A stretch of 64,000 nucleotides of DNA from Bacteroidota bacterium (lineage in GTDB: Bacteria > Bacteroidota > Ignavibacteria > UBA10030 > UBA8401): NCBI GenBank assembly GCA_041658205.1, contig JBBAAO010000003.1:124001-188000 (forward strand), read 5' to 3'. Positions 1 to 7,600 of the stretch are shown in pieces. How positions within the stretch are numbered: the stretch's first letter is position 1; the number at the start of each line of letters is the position of its first letter. The notes beneath the pieces are model-generated. The model saw only the letters and a list, made by a program, of their open reading frames with translations, did no database searches and was not told the DNA's origin. The translations under genes were made by a program, and so were the position numbers.

Positions 1-369
1 GTTTGTCATATAATCCTTAATGGTTTTATTTGTTGCGTCGGCATTTTTTAATATTTCCAGTATTTCCTCCGCCGATTTATCTTTTCCATCTAAAATTTTT
101 GAAATTTTTAACATCCGGACAATGAACAAATCAGAAGGATATATTATTGCACCGGCGTTTGCTTTGTCTGCACGCTTCAGAGTCATATCGCTAGTATATT
201 TCCAACTATCAAGAGCAGATTTTATTATTATTTCTAATTTGTGTCTTTTAGATTCAGCATGAGAATTTATCAAAGCAATGATTACACCGCCAATAATCCC
301 GACAAGCGCACCGAGTGTAGTGAAAAATCCAACTGTGTGTTCGGGTTTTAGAGAATTAAGCCATTCCAT
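1..369 (-). CDS. Hypothetical single-pass membrane protein (partial, 3' end outside window)
   Basis: An open minus-strand frame runs from an ATG at 369 to the window edge (123 codons) without a stop. The product starts MEWLNSLKPEHTVGFFTT, has one hydrophobic segment (about residues 13-33, rich in G, V, I and L), and continues as a charged, probably cytoplasmic helical region containing Lys/Glu-rich stretches. A ribosome-binding-like AAAGGGA lies just upstream of the start. It is divergent from the small gene at 400 with only 30 bp between the starts. I do not recognise the family. It is clearly coding-like (long open frame, membrane anchor, RBS), whereas the plus-strand frame at 20-262 is its antisense shadow. 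Confidence 0.6.
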   Translation of the reverse strand, partial: MEWLNSLKPEHTVGFFTTLGALVGIIGGVIIALINSHAESKRHKLEIIIKSALDSWKYTSDMTLKRADKANAGAIIYPSDLFIVRMLKISKILDGKDKSAEEILEILKNADATNKTIKDYMTN

Positions 370-399
370 AACGAAAGTCCCTTTCCAAGGAGAACAAAA

Positions 400-567
400 A
401 TGAGTAAGAAAAAAGAAGTAAAACCAAGAGAACCATATACGATAGCCACAATTGCACCATTGGCGAGAGTCCTTTATCCGTTGGTGAAAGATTTAACGCT
501 TAAAGAAGTAAGTATGTTGGCGTTTCGGATTCATATTCTTAGCACAAAAGAGGCGGTTGGGTTATAG
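400..567 (+). CDS. Small hypothetical protein, 55 aa
   Basis: This short ORF starts MSKKKEVKPREPYTI and ends in TAG at 565-567. A strong Shine-Dalgarno AAGGAGA (387-393) sits 6 nt before the ATG, which is the main reason to call it. The N-terminus is basic and the remainder is a mostly helical, moderately hydrophobic stretch (APLARVLYPLVKDLTLKEV). No family is recognised. It is divergent from the membrane protein at 369, so the promoters of both must lie inside or overlap the opposite gene. Function unknown. Confidence 0.5.
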   Translation: MSKKKEVKPREPYTIATIAPLARVLYPLVKDLTLKEVSMLAFRIHILSTKEAVGL

Positions 568-611
568 TAAATTTGGGTATATGTAGCTCTCTTTTTTGCC
601 AAAATCAAGGT

Positions 612-640
612 TTGACTATAAAAACCTTTATTTCTATACT
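612..640 (+). promoter_or_regulatory. Sigma-70-type promoter predicting a leaderless mRNA
   Basis: TTGACT at 612-617 is followed by a 17-bp spacer and TATACT at 635-640. Both hexamers are one mismatch from consensus. The expected transcription start, 6-8 nt after the -10 box, falls at about 646-648, while the next gene's ATG is at 649. No Shine-Dalgarno sequence can fit, so the transcript should be leaderless or nearly so. Confidence 0.6.
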
Positions 641-648
641 CTCGCAGT

Positions 649-1191
649 ATGGAAAATGAAGAACTACACAAAAAGGCAAAAAAATACATAGAGGAGTTTT
701 TAGACTCAACCTATAGATGGACAGAAGATGCGGATAATACCACATTCTTTGAAGCATTAAAAGACGAGTTAGAAGACACTTTGGTGCGTTTATGGAAAAC
801 TAAAGTTGATTATGAGAAGTTTTTTAAGGAAATAATTGCGGACTATGCAAGACTCTACAGAAGGTTTGAGAAACGCAATTATACCATAAAAGAGATAAGA
901 AGAGACAGCAAAAAATATAAAGATCATGCTGAAAAGTTTATGAAGCACAATGTGAAAAAGGAAACAAAAGAGATTTACGATGAAATAGATGCCACTGACG
1001 CGGATATGCAAAGCAAAAAAGCTAAAAGCGCACTTTCAGTAGCAATCCGACTTGTAGCTCATAAACACCAGATGGATGAAAAAAAGTTGGATTATCGGTA
1101 TAGGAAATTCAAAGAACGAGAACGCAAGGAAATCGCAAAAGGCAAATTGAAATCTAAAAATCTTAGACATTCGATTGTCCAAAAATCTTAG
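649..1191 (+). CDS. Hypothetical charged helical protein, 180 aa
   Basis: The product is very rich in Lys and Glu and reads as a long, mostly alpha-helical soluble protein with coiled-coil-like stretches. There is no signal peptide, membrane segment or recognisable catalytic motif. The C-terminal third (RYRKFKERERKEIAKGKLK) is strongly basic and could bind nucleic acid, which is inference from composition only. The start at 649 is supported by the promoter immediately upstream, whose predicted start site coincides with the ATG; the next in-frame Met is far downstream. It is monocistronic, in accessory DNA next to an insertion sequence. Family unknown. Confidence 0.6.
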   Translation: MENEELHKKAKKYIEEFLDSTYRWTEDADNTTFFEALKDELEDTLVRLWKTKVDYEKFFKEIIADYARLYRRFEKRNYTIKEIRRDSKKYKDHAEKFMKHNVKKETKEIYDEIDATDADMQSKKAKSALSVAIRLVAHKHQMDEKKLDYRYRKFKERERKEIAKGKLKSKNLRHSIVQKS

Positions 1192-1476
1192 CCGTTTCTA
1201 AAGAAGTTCTTTTTGTTTTAGACATTCAGCGAGTCCTAATTCTTATGTTTATTTTTGAAATAAACGCAAGGATGTGGGACTATGAAACACAAAGTTTTTT
1301 CTGGCACTACTCACAAACCAAGAGATTCGATATAAATAAAAGCGGGGCTTACAGGTGCTTGATACACCTATAAACCCCTTAAATCACTGCCCGCTTGAAC
1401 GGACAATGACCTCAACGCAAATATACGTTCATGGTCGGGCAAAATCAATAACCTTACATAAAAGGAGATTTTCCCT
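1192..1476. other. Intergenic region upstream of the transposase, with one strong hairpin
   Basis: No convincing gene lies here; a 17-codon frame near 1282 lacks support. A long imperfect hairpin at 1344-1378 pairs GGGG with CCCC, TTA with TAA, and AGGTG with CACCT around a 7-nt loop. The transposase RBS AAAGGAG is at 1461-1467. The hairpin could be a subterminal structure or the 5' leader of the insertion sequence. I could not find a matching inverted repeat downstream of the transposase. Confidence 0.4.
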
Positions 1477-2310
1477 ATGAACGTTTTACCGGAACAAAAG
1501 AAAATTCTCGTGCTGAACGCTCTGATTGAGGGTAATTCAATCAATAGCACAGTACGAATGACTGGGGTGAATAAAAGAACCATCTTACGCCTACTCGTCT
1601 CTTGTGGGGAGATTGCAAGAGAGATTCAAGATTCTTATTTGGTAAATCTGAAAGCCCGATACATTCAGGTAGATGAGATTTGGACATTCGTAGCAAAGAA
1701 ACAAAAGCAGGTTAGAACGCTTGATAGCGGAGAACTTGGCGATCAATACGTCTGGGTTGCAATGGATAGCGAGACAAAACTTGTTGCTTCCTACCTCATC
1801 GGAAAAAGAAGCTATAACAACGCTCAATCTTTAATGAGTGACCTCAAATACAGAATCCCCGCCAAGTTTCAACTCTCAACCGACTCGTTTACCGCTTATT
1901 TCAAAGCCGTTGATAATGTTTTCGGAAACGATGTGAACTACGGACAAGTCCATAAAGTTTATAATGATTCAACTGTTACAGAAAAGAGATATTCGCCCGC
2001 CAACATCAAGGAGGTAATAATACGCCCGTTAATCGGTGATCCTAAAAAAAGCCGGATTAGCACCTCTCATATTGAACGGCAGAACCTTACAATGAGGATG
2101 CAAATGAGAAGATTTACACGCCTTACCAATGCTTTTAGCAAGAAATTGAAGAACCTAGAATGTGCCGTGTCGTTACATTTCTTCCACTACAACTTCATGC
2201 GGATTCATTCAACGCTTAGAGTTACTCCCGCAATGGAGGCGAATATTACAAATAGGCTTTGGAATTGGAACGAACTCTTAAACTATAACTCTTTTGCACA
2301 AGCTATATGA
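1477..2310 (+). CDS. IS1-family-type DDE transposase, 277 aa
   Basis: The product reads as a single-frame IS1-like transposase. An N-terminal helix-turn-helix (about residues 5-45, INSTVRMTGVNKRTILRLL) is followed by an RNase H-like DDE domain. Candidate catalytic residues are D66 in VDEIW, D136 in STDSFTAY and E200 in SHIERQN, after which comes the usual basic Arg-rich stretch (MRMQMRRFTRLTNAF) and an HYNF/HSTLR segment typical of these enzymes. It would cut and join DNA at the element ends. RBS AAAGGAG lies 9 nt upstream of the ATG. The reading frame is intact with all catalytic positions present, so it may be active. Unlike classical E. coli IS1 there is no InsA/InsB frameshift. I could not locate the terminal repeats. 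Confidence 0.85.
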   Translation: MNVLPEQKKILVLNALIEGNSINSTVRMTGVNKRTILRLLVSCGEIAREIQDSYLVNLKARYIQVDEIWTFVAKKQKQVRTLDSGELGDQYVWVAMDSETKLVASYLIGKRSYNNAQSLMSDLKYRIPAKFQLSTDSFTAYFKAVDNVFGNDVNYGQVHKVYNDSTVTEKRYSPANIKEVIIRPLIGDPKKSRISTSHIERQNLTMRMQMRRFTRLTNAFSKKLKNLECAVSLHFFHYNFMRIHSTLRVTPAMEANITNRLWNWNELLNYNSFAQAI

Positions 2311-2397
2311 AAAAATCAATGGAAAACCATAAAAGGAGGTTGTATGTTAAAAATTAAAATGCACCACTACCTCAATTTAGGTTGACGCCTTAAAAAC

Positions 2398-2428
2398 ACA
2401 AAATCCTGCATGTTTTGCAGGATTTTGT
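2398..2428. terminator. Hairpin, likely transcription terminator after the transposase
   Basis: A perfect 13-bp inverted repeat (2398-2410 against 2416-2428, core AAAATCCTGCA) has a 5-nt loop. The arm ends in T-rich sequence on either strand, so it can act in both directions. It lies about 90 bp after the transposase stop and before the MITE-like element. Confidence 0.6.
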
Positions 2429-2449
2429 AACGCTAATATGAATGTTGGT

Positions 2450-2590
2450 AGAAGTGGTCTCAAAAATGAATTTTATTGTCATTCCGAACGAAGTGAGGAA
2501 TCTCGTTTTTACAATTGAAGACAAAATCGAGATTTCTCGATGCTTCGCATCTCGAAATGACAATGATTAGGTATTTTTGAGACCACTTCT
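2450..2590. mobile_element. MITE-like palindromic element with perfect 18-bp terminal inverted repeats
   Basis: The ends AGAAGTGGTCTCAAAAAT (2450-2467) and its exact reverse complement (2573-2590) bound a 141-bp non-coding unit. The interior is itself palindromic: GTCATTCCGAACGAAGTGAG... on the left is answered by a diverged inverted copy on the right, so the whole unit can fold into one long hairpin. The interior resembles a dispersed REP-like sequence common in this bacterial group (from memory). No target duplication is obvious. The right end lies 2 bp from the stop codon of the glycosidase-like gene, so it may also end that transcript. Confidence 0.65.
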
Positions 2591-2592
2591 AA

Positions 2593-4395
2593 TTATTTTT
2601 GCAGAATCATTTTCTTTGTCTCCACGAAATTTCGGCTGATAAGTCTATACAAATAGACACCACTCGAAAGATTTTCGCCCGAGAATTGATACTGATGATC
2701 CCCAGGCTCAAGTTCACCTTCAATCACAGTGGCAATTTCACGTCCCAAAACATCATAGATTTTTAAAATAGTATAATCAGTTTGTTGAAGGACAAAGTGA
2801 ATGGTTGTAACCGGGTTAAAAGGATTCGGATAATTTTGGTGAAGGGTGAATGTATATGGTAAGGTGATCTCTTCAGCAACACCGGTAACGGTGATGGTGG
2901 TCTTTGCCGATGCATCGCTTTCGTTGTGCAATTTATCGAACGCGGTGACGACATAGGAATAGGACGATCCGTTTGCAACAGCATTATCGGTAAACTTGGT
3001 TGTGTCCTTGGTTGTAATTGCAATAATCTGCCGAATATCATTCACATTGATTGTATCGGGTGTTCGTGCGCGATAGACTGCAAAATACCGTGCTGTGTCG
3101 TTATCCGATGCGGTTCCCGATTTTTGCCATTGTAATTGTACTAAATTGTTTGATGTCAATGAGATCAGATTAACAGGGGCGAGAGGTGGAACATTGTCCA
3201 GCCATGACATCGTCGGGTGCAGTGCTGGATATCGGAATTGATTATTCCGAAGTGAATCCTGAATCCCTTTAAGATTGTTTGTAACAGATCGTGAACTAAA
3301 AGCAACAAATCCTTGCGAACGACTATTCACTCTATTTAAGTTTATTTGATTTTGAATCTCACTTGCAGGCCAATTACTTTCCGATACTGATAAACGATAT
3401 ACAGCATTTCCAGTATATAAATGACGCCCATTCGCGACAATTTTAATAGTATCACTCCACCATGGCATTAGTTTGGAATAATCTTGTCCACCTCCTATTG
3501 CCCAATAGGTTTGCGGATTAATATAATCTACTTTTTTATTTATTAACCAATTCAATGGATCACAATAAATCTGTGTATACGCATTCAAACCACTAACGCC
3601 AGCCGGATACCCCGGTTTCCAAATCCCAAATGGACTGACGCCAAATTTCACCCAAGGCTTTATCGCTTTGATACTGTCGTGAACCATCGCGATAAATTTG
3701 TTCACGTTATTCCTGCGCCAATCGCCGATGTTTGTATATGCTCCCTTATAATTTGCAAATGTCGCGCTGTCTTGATTCGTCATTCCTCCATAAGGATAAA
3801 AATAGTCATCAAAATGCACTCCATCAATATTATATCGCCGCACGACATCCATAATGACGCTTCCCGAATAATTCTGCACGGCTGGAATTCCCGGATCGAG
3901 AAGTTTGTACGGACTTGCACCATACGTAATATTCCATGAAGGATGAGTCTTGGAGATATGCGTACTATGTACGCTGCTGGTGTTTGCAACAACTGAGCGA
4001 TACGGGTTGAACCACGCATGAAGCTCCATGCCCCGTTTATGCGCTTCATCGATCCAAAATTGAAGAGGATCATAATACAAACTCAAGTTTCCCCCCTGCG
4101 CTCCAACAAGATATTCAGAAAGCGGTTCAAGTCCCCCTTGATAAAATGCATCACACGAAGGACGGACTTGAAATAAGATCGCATTGATATTACTCTGTTT
4201 GTGATTGTCCAGAATCTTAATCACTTCAGCTTTTTGCTCTGAGCTGGAGAGAGTTTTACTCGAAGGCCAGTCGATATTGGAGACCGTTGCAACCCACGCG
4301 GCACGAAATTCTCGCTTCGGAGGAGTGGATGATTGTGCAACACCAAGCGGAGAAATGAAAATGATTGTAAGAAATATTTGTAATATTGGTTTCAT
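2593..4395 (-). CDS. GHL10/DUF187-type glycoside hydrolase-like protein with T9SS sorting domain, 600 aa
   Basis: A signal peptide (about residues 1-20, ending VAQ) leads into a glycosyl-hydrolase-like family 10 (GHL10, DUF187, YngK-like) TIM barrel at about 27-385. The hallmark start is REFRAAWVATVSNIDWP, followed by NAILFQVRP, ELHAWFNPYR, DGVHFDDYFYPYG and VDYINPQTYW. The paired Asp residues in HFDDYF are likely active-site residues. A fibronectin-III-like module (about 400-505) precedes a C-terminal T9SS type A sorting domain (NYPNPFNPVTTIHF ... GVYLYRL ... KKMIL). The protein is probably secreted or anchored at the cell surface and acts on a polysaccharide or peptidoglycan-like substrate; the precise substrate is not shown. 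It lies 240 bp downstream of the three-gene T9SS operon on the same strand. Confidence 0.85.
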   Translation of the reverse strand: MKPILQIFLTIIFISPLGVAQSSTPPKREFRAAWVATVSNIDWPSSKTLSSSEQKAEVIKILDNHKQSNINAILFQVRPSCDAFYQGGLEPLSEYLVGAQGGNLSLYYDPLQFWIDEAHKRGMELHAWFNPYRSVVANTSSVHSTHISKTHPSWNITYGASPYKLLDPGIPAVQNYSGSVIMDVVRRYNIDGVHFDDYFYPYGGMTNQDSATFANYKGAYTNIGDWRRNNVNKFIAMVHDSIKAIKPWVKFGVSPFGIWKPGYPAGVSGLNAYTQIYCDPLNWLINKKVDYINPQTYWAIGGGQDYSKLMPWWSDTIKIVANGRHLYTGNAVYRLSVSESNWPASEIQNQINLNRVNSRSQGFVAFSSRSVTNNLKGIQDSLRNNQFRYPALHPTMSWLDNVPPLAPVNLISLTSNNLVQLQWQKSGTASDNDTARYFAVYRARTPDTINVNDIRQIIAITTKDTTKFTDNAVANGSSYSYVVTAFDKLHNESDASAKTTITVTGVAEEITLPYTFTLHQNYPNPFNPVTTIHFVLQQTDYTILKIYDVLGREIATVIEGELEPGDHQYQFSGENLSSGVYLYRLISRNFVETKKMILQK

Positions 4396-4526
4396 TCGGT
4401 ACCATGAAGTTAATATACGAGGTGTAAATCTTTAATGATAATGTACCGTTATAACAGGGAGGAATCAAGGCGGCATATCTAGGAGGATTTTACAACAATA
4501 AAATTTATCAAGATGTCAGATCTCAT

Positions 4527-4633
4527 CGGAACGTCTGATAAAACGTTCCGTTTTTTTTTGTAGTATAAATGGCCAATCCTCCTGCTTGGAACGGACTTGT
4601 TCGCCAAAAACTGGCGGATAAACTGACCGTTCC
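4527..4633. other. Paired GGAACG-armed hairpins between two T9SS genes
   Basis: Two structures share an arm sequence. The first has arms CGGAACGT (4527-4534) and ACGTTCCG (4543-4550) followed by nine T residues, which looks like an intrinsic terminator pointing along the plus strand. The second is nested: outer arms GGAACGG (4588-4594) and CCGTTCC (4627-4633), inner arms CGCCA (4602-4606) and TGGCG (4612-4616). The second lies only 4 bp past the stop of the minus-strand gene that ends at 4638 and may end or stabilise its mRNA. The plus-facing T-run is odd because no plus gene reads into it. Confidence 0.5.
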
Positions 4634-4637
4634 GATA

Positions 4638-7600
4638 TTACTTGATCAAAACCATTTTCTTCGTTTCGGTGAAGACTTTTTCGTTATTTGACACAACACT
4701 TACTTTATAAAAATAAACACCGGTTGCAACAGTGGTGCCGACTTCATCTTTTCCATCCCATTCAATATTGTATGTGCCAATTGTTTGAAATTCACTTTTT
4801 AAAGTTCTTACACGTTGACCGAGCATGTTATACAACTCAAGAGTAACATGTCCGCTATGGCCGAGCACATATCGAATTAGGGTTGATGGATTAAATGGAT
4901 TCGGATAATTTTGCAGTAATGCATAATCGAGAGCGATCAAGGGAATACCCTGTGTATTCTTTTCAATAAATTCTGTTTTCCCAGCAACTAATCTAAAATT
5001 CCGGCGCGTTTCATTCTTCATCATCGTAAATTGATACTGATACGTATTGCTCAAAAGAACAGCTTTTTCTGTTGCTTTATCGATCAGATACAGTGAAAAA
5101 CTATTCGGCAAATTCCCAAATTCGGTCAGTGCAAGTTCCACATTCGATTGTACTCTTGATGAGATCACTTCAAAATCCCAATACAGTCCCTCTTCGTTCG
5201 TTTCGCGAATATCCATTGCATATGATCCTGGCTGCTGTTTCCAATGTTTATTGGGGAAGCGTACAATTACATAATCGGTCGGCGTCGGTGGCGGTTCAGA
5301 AATATCGAAATTGTCAAATTCTTCTTTGGCACCGGAAGCCACACCGGCATAATTATCCAGATCGCTTGATTTCCCAGACTGCGCCGAGATGCCGATTCTC
5401 CATTCACCTTCCTTCAAGTATGAAGCAATAGTGGCATTTTTCCCCAGGTTTGGAGTTGGACTTGGAATATCGGTGATATCCTGAGGATTGATGTAGATAG
5501 TGAGGCTATCCTTCGTAAGGTTCTTGACAAAATATCCGGTAAATTTATCCAATGCGAGTGATTCCGCCTTAAATGAGGTACCATCAAATCCCCAAATTAC
5601 ATTCTGCACAGAATCATGGGTAGAGTGTTTCCAACTGACTTTAAATGGAAATGGATTACCAATAATTGAATAGCCAGGACCGATTTTGATTGGGAAGAAA
5701 TTCTGCACCGGAACAATTGTGGCATTGCCGGGAGTCAAATCAAATTGTCCGCGTGTAATAAGCCAATAGGCTTCACCGCGACGGAACGAATTGAATTTAT
5801 CACTTGGAAATTCCGCGTACTTCGCTGCCGCAGGATCATAACGTCCAAACAATCTCCAGATCAACGGATTTGGTTCTCCCAAACTTTTCAGGACGGATTT
5901 AATATCAGAATTTTCCAGATCGAACGGAATGCTAACCAACTGATATCGTTCGTTCGGAGTTTTTGCCGGCATTTTTACTTCGTAATCTTCTGTAATACTC
6001 AAAACATTCAGTACAAATGCCAGGTTATCTTTAATGGCAATATTCGGCGGAACTGAATCGCTCTTGGAATCAACTCTCCACGCATCTGCATCTCCCATCA
6101 GTACAATTTTTCCTTTTCCGATTTTATTCAATCCAATCACTGTGGGCTGAACAATCGAAGGAGTGCCAATTGTTTTTCCTTTTCCTGAAGTTGTCACAAA
6201 CGGTATCGCACCATCAGATACGTTTACACTGCTGCTTGAGAAGAAAACTAACGTGTCTACATTCGCAAAGTAGGGATGTTTGGTATCGGCAAATGTCGTC
6301 AATAATGGAGCAAGAGGAGAAAGCATATTTGCCGTTGAATCAACAACAACATCGTTATTCAAAGAAAGACTTGTCGACCATAAAGAGTCTTTAAGAAGTG
6401 AATTTAATGCATCATTATTTCCTTCCTGCACAGAGTTCCCCAAAGCAATCAACAATCCTCCATTCTTCACAAAAGAACTTATCGAGTCGATTTCCGGTTT
6501 GGAGAAATTTTTCTGAGGAGTAACGAGTAGTAGGATATCATTTCCATGCGGCTGAAGAACCGGCGCACTGAACGTAACTTGTATACCGCTTTTTGATAAA
6601 AAGGCAAAAAGCAATCCCAATCCTTTAACAGAATCCGTAAGAGGAGCAGCAGAATTATGCTGAACATCCACCAACAGACGTTTTGTGACAACAAGTTTCG
6701 CAATAGCAGAACCGTTTGCCGTAAAGACGTACGATGGCTTTCGAAAATCATTTGTTGTAAAAATATATCCCGCAGAATGTCCGCCGACAGTTTTAGGAGA
6801 ATACGTAATCGAAACAGTATCTTGTTTGCCCGGTAAAATAGTGGAAACACCAACAGTGTCTAAAATAAAATTTAGATCGGAGATCGGATTGGACTGCGGT
6901 AAGGCACGGAACGATAATGGAACAACACCGTTATTTTTTATAATGGACCTCATTGTTTTGGTGCCGCCAAACGTGATAGAACCAAAATCAAAAACTGTTT
7001 GTGTCACTTCAGCAAATGGAAATCCATTCACAGTAAGAACAGCAGTATCCGGGACAGAGCTTGTTCCATCATTAACGTTCACAACGATTGTGTCTTTTCC
7101 AAGATGGGTCGCTTCGGGTTTCCAGGAAAATGTTCCATCACTTTGCAGAGTTGCGTTGCTTGGTGATTTTACAAATGCGAATGTTAGATTTTCATTGTCA
7201 GGATCGGTCGCTGAATATTTGAAATTTACTAACGAATCAACAAATGTTTGTAGATCGGGAAGTTTCGCAACAAACTGCGGTAAACGATTTGTATTCAGAA
7301 CAGTAATTTTTGCCGTATCCAACAAAATGAATTGATGCTCCTGTAACTTAACAACAATGGTATAGATTCCGGATTGTGTAAAATCAGGCGTCCAATTCAA
7401 TTGTCCGCTTTGTGAAATAGCCAATCCTGCAGGACCTTGTGAGCCGAGCGAATAAAACAACGTATCATTTTGTACATCCGATGCTTTATATGTGAATGAA
7501 AGTGCCTGGGCTTCGCTGATAATTGTATCATTTAATGTTGCAGTAAAAACAGGCGACGTGTTTTTTATTTCCACCACAAAATAGGCTGTATCAAACACTC

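Noticed and set aside
20..262. 80-codon plus-strand frame
   Set aside because: It is antisense to the open minus-strand frame from 369, which has an RBS and a membrane-anchor N-terminus.
790..1011. 73-codon minus-strand frame over the 180-aa gene
   Set aside because: It is the shadow of a Lys/Glu-rich coding sequence; the sense frame has a consensus promoter.
1282..1335. 17-codon plus-strand frame before the transposase
   Set aside because: Very short, with no RBS and no family match.
6685..7335. 216-codon plus-strand frame inside the 1920-aa gene
   Set aside because: It is antisense to a long, clearly coding beta-repeat protein and has no RBS or recognisable product.
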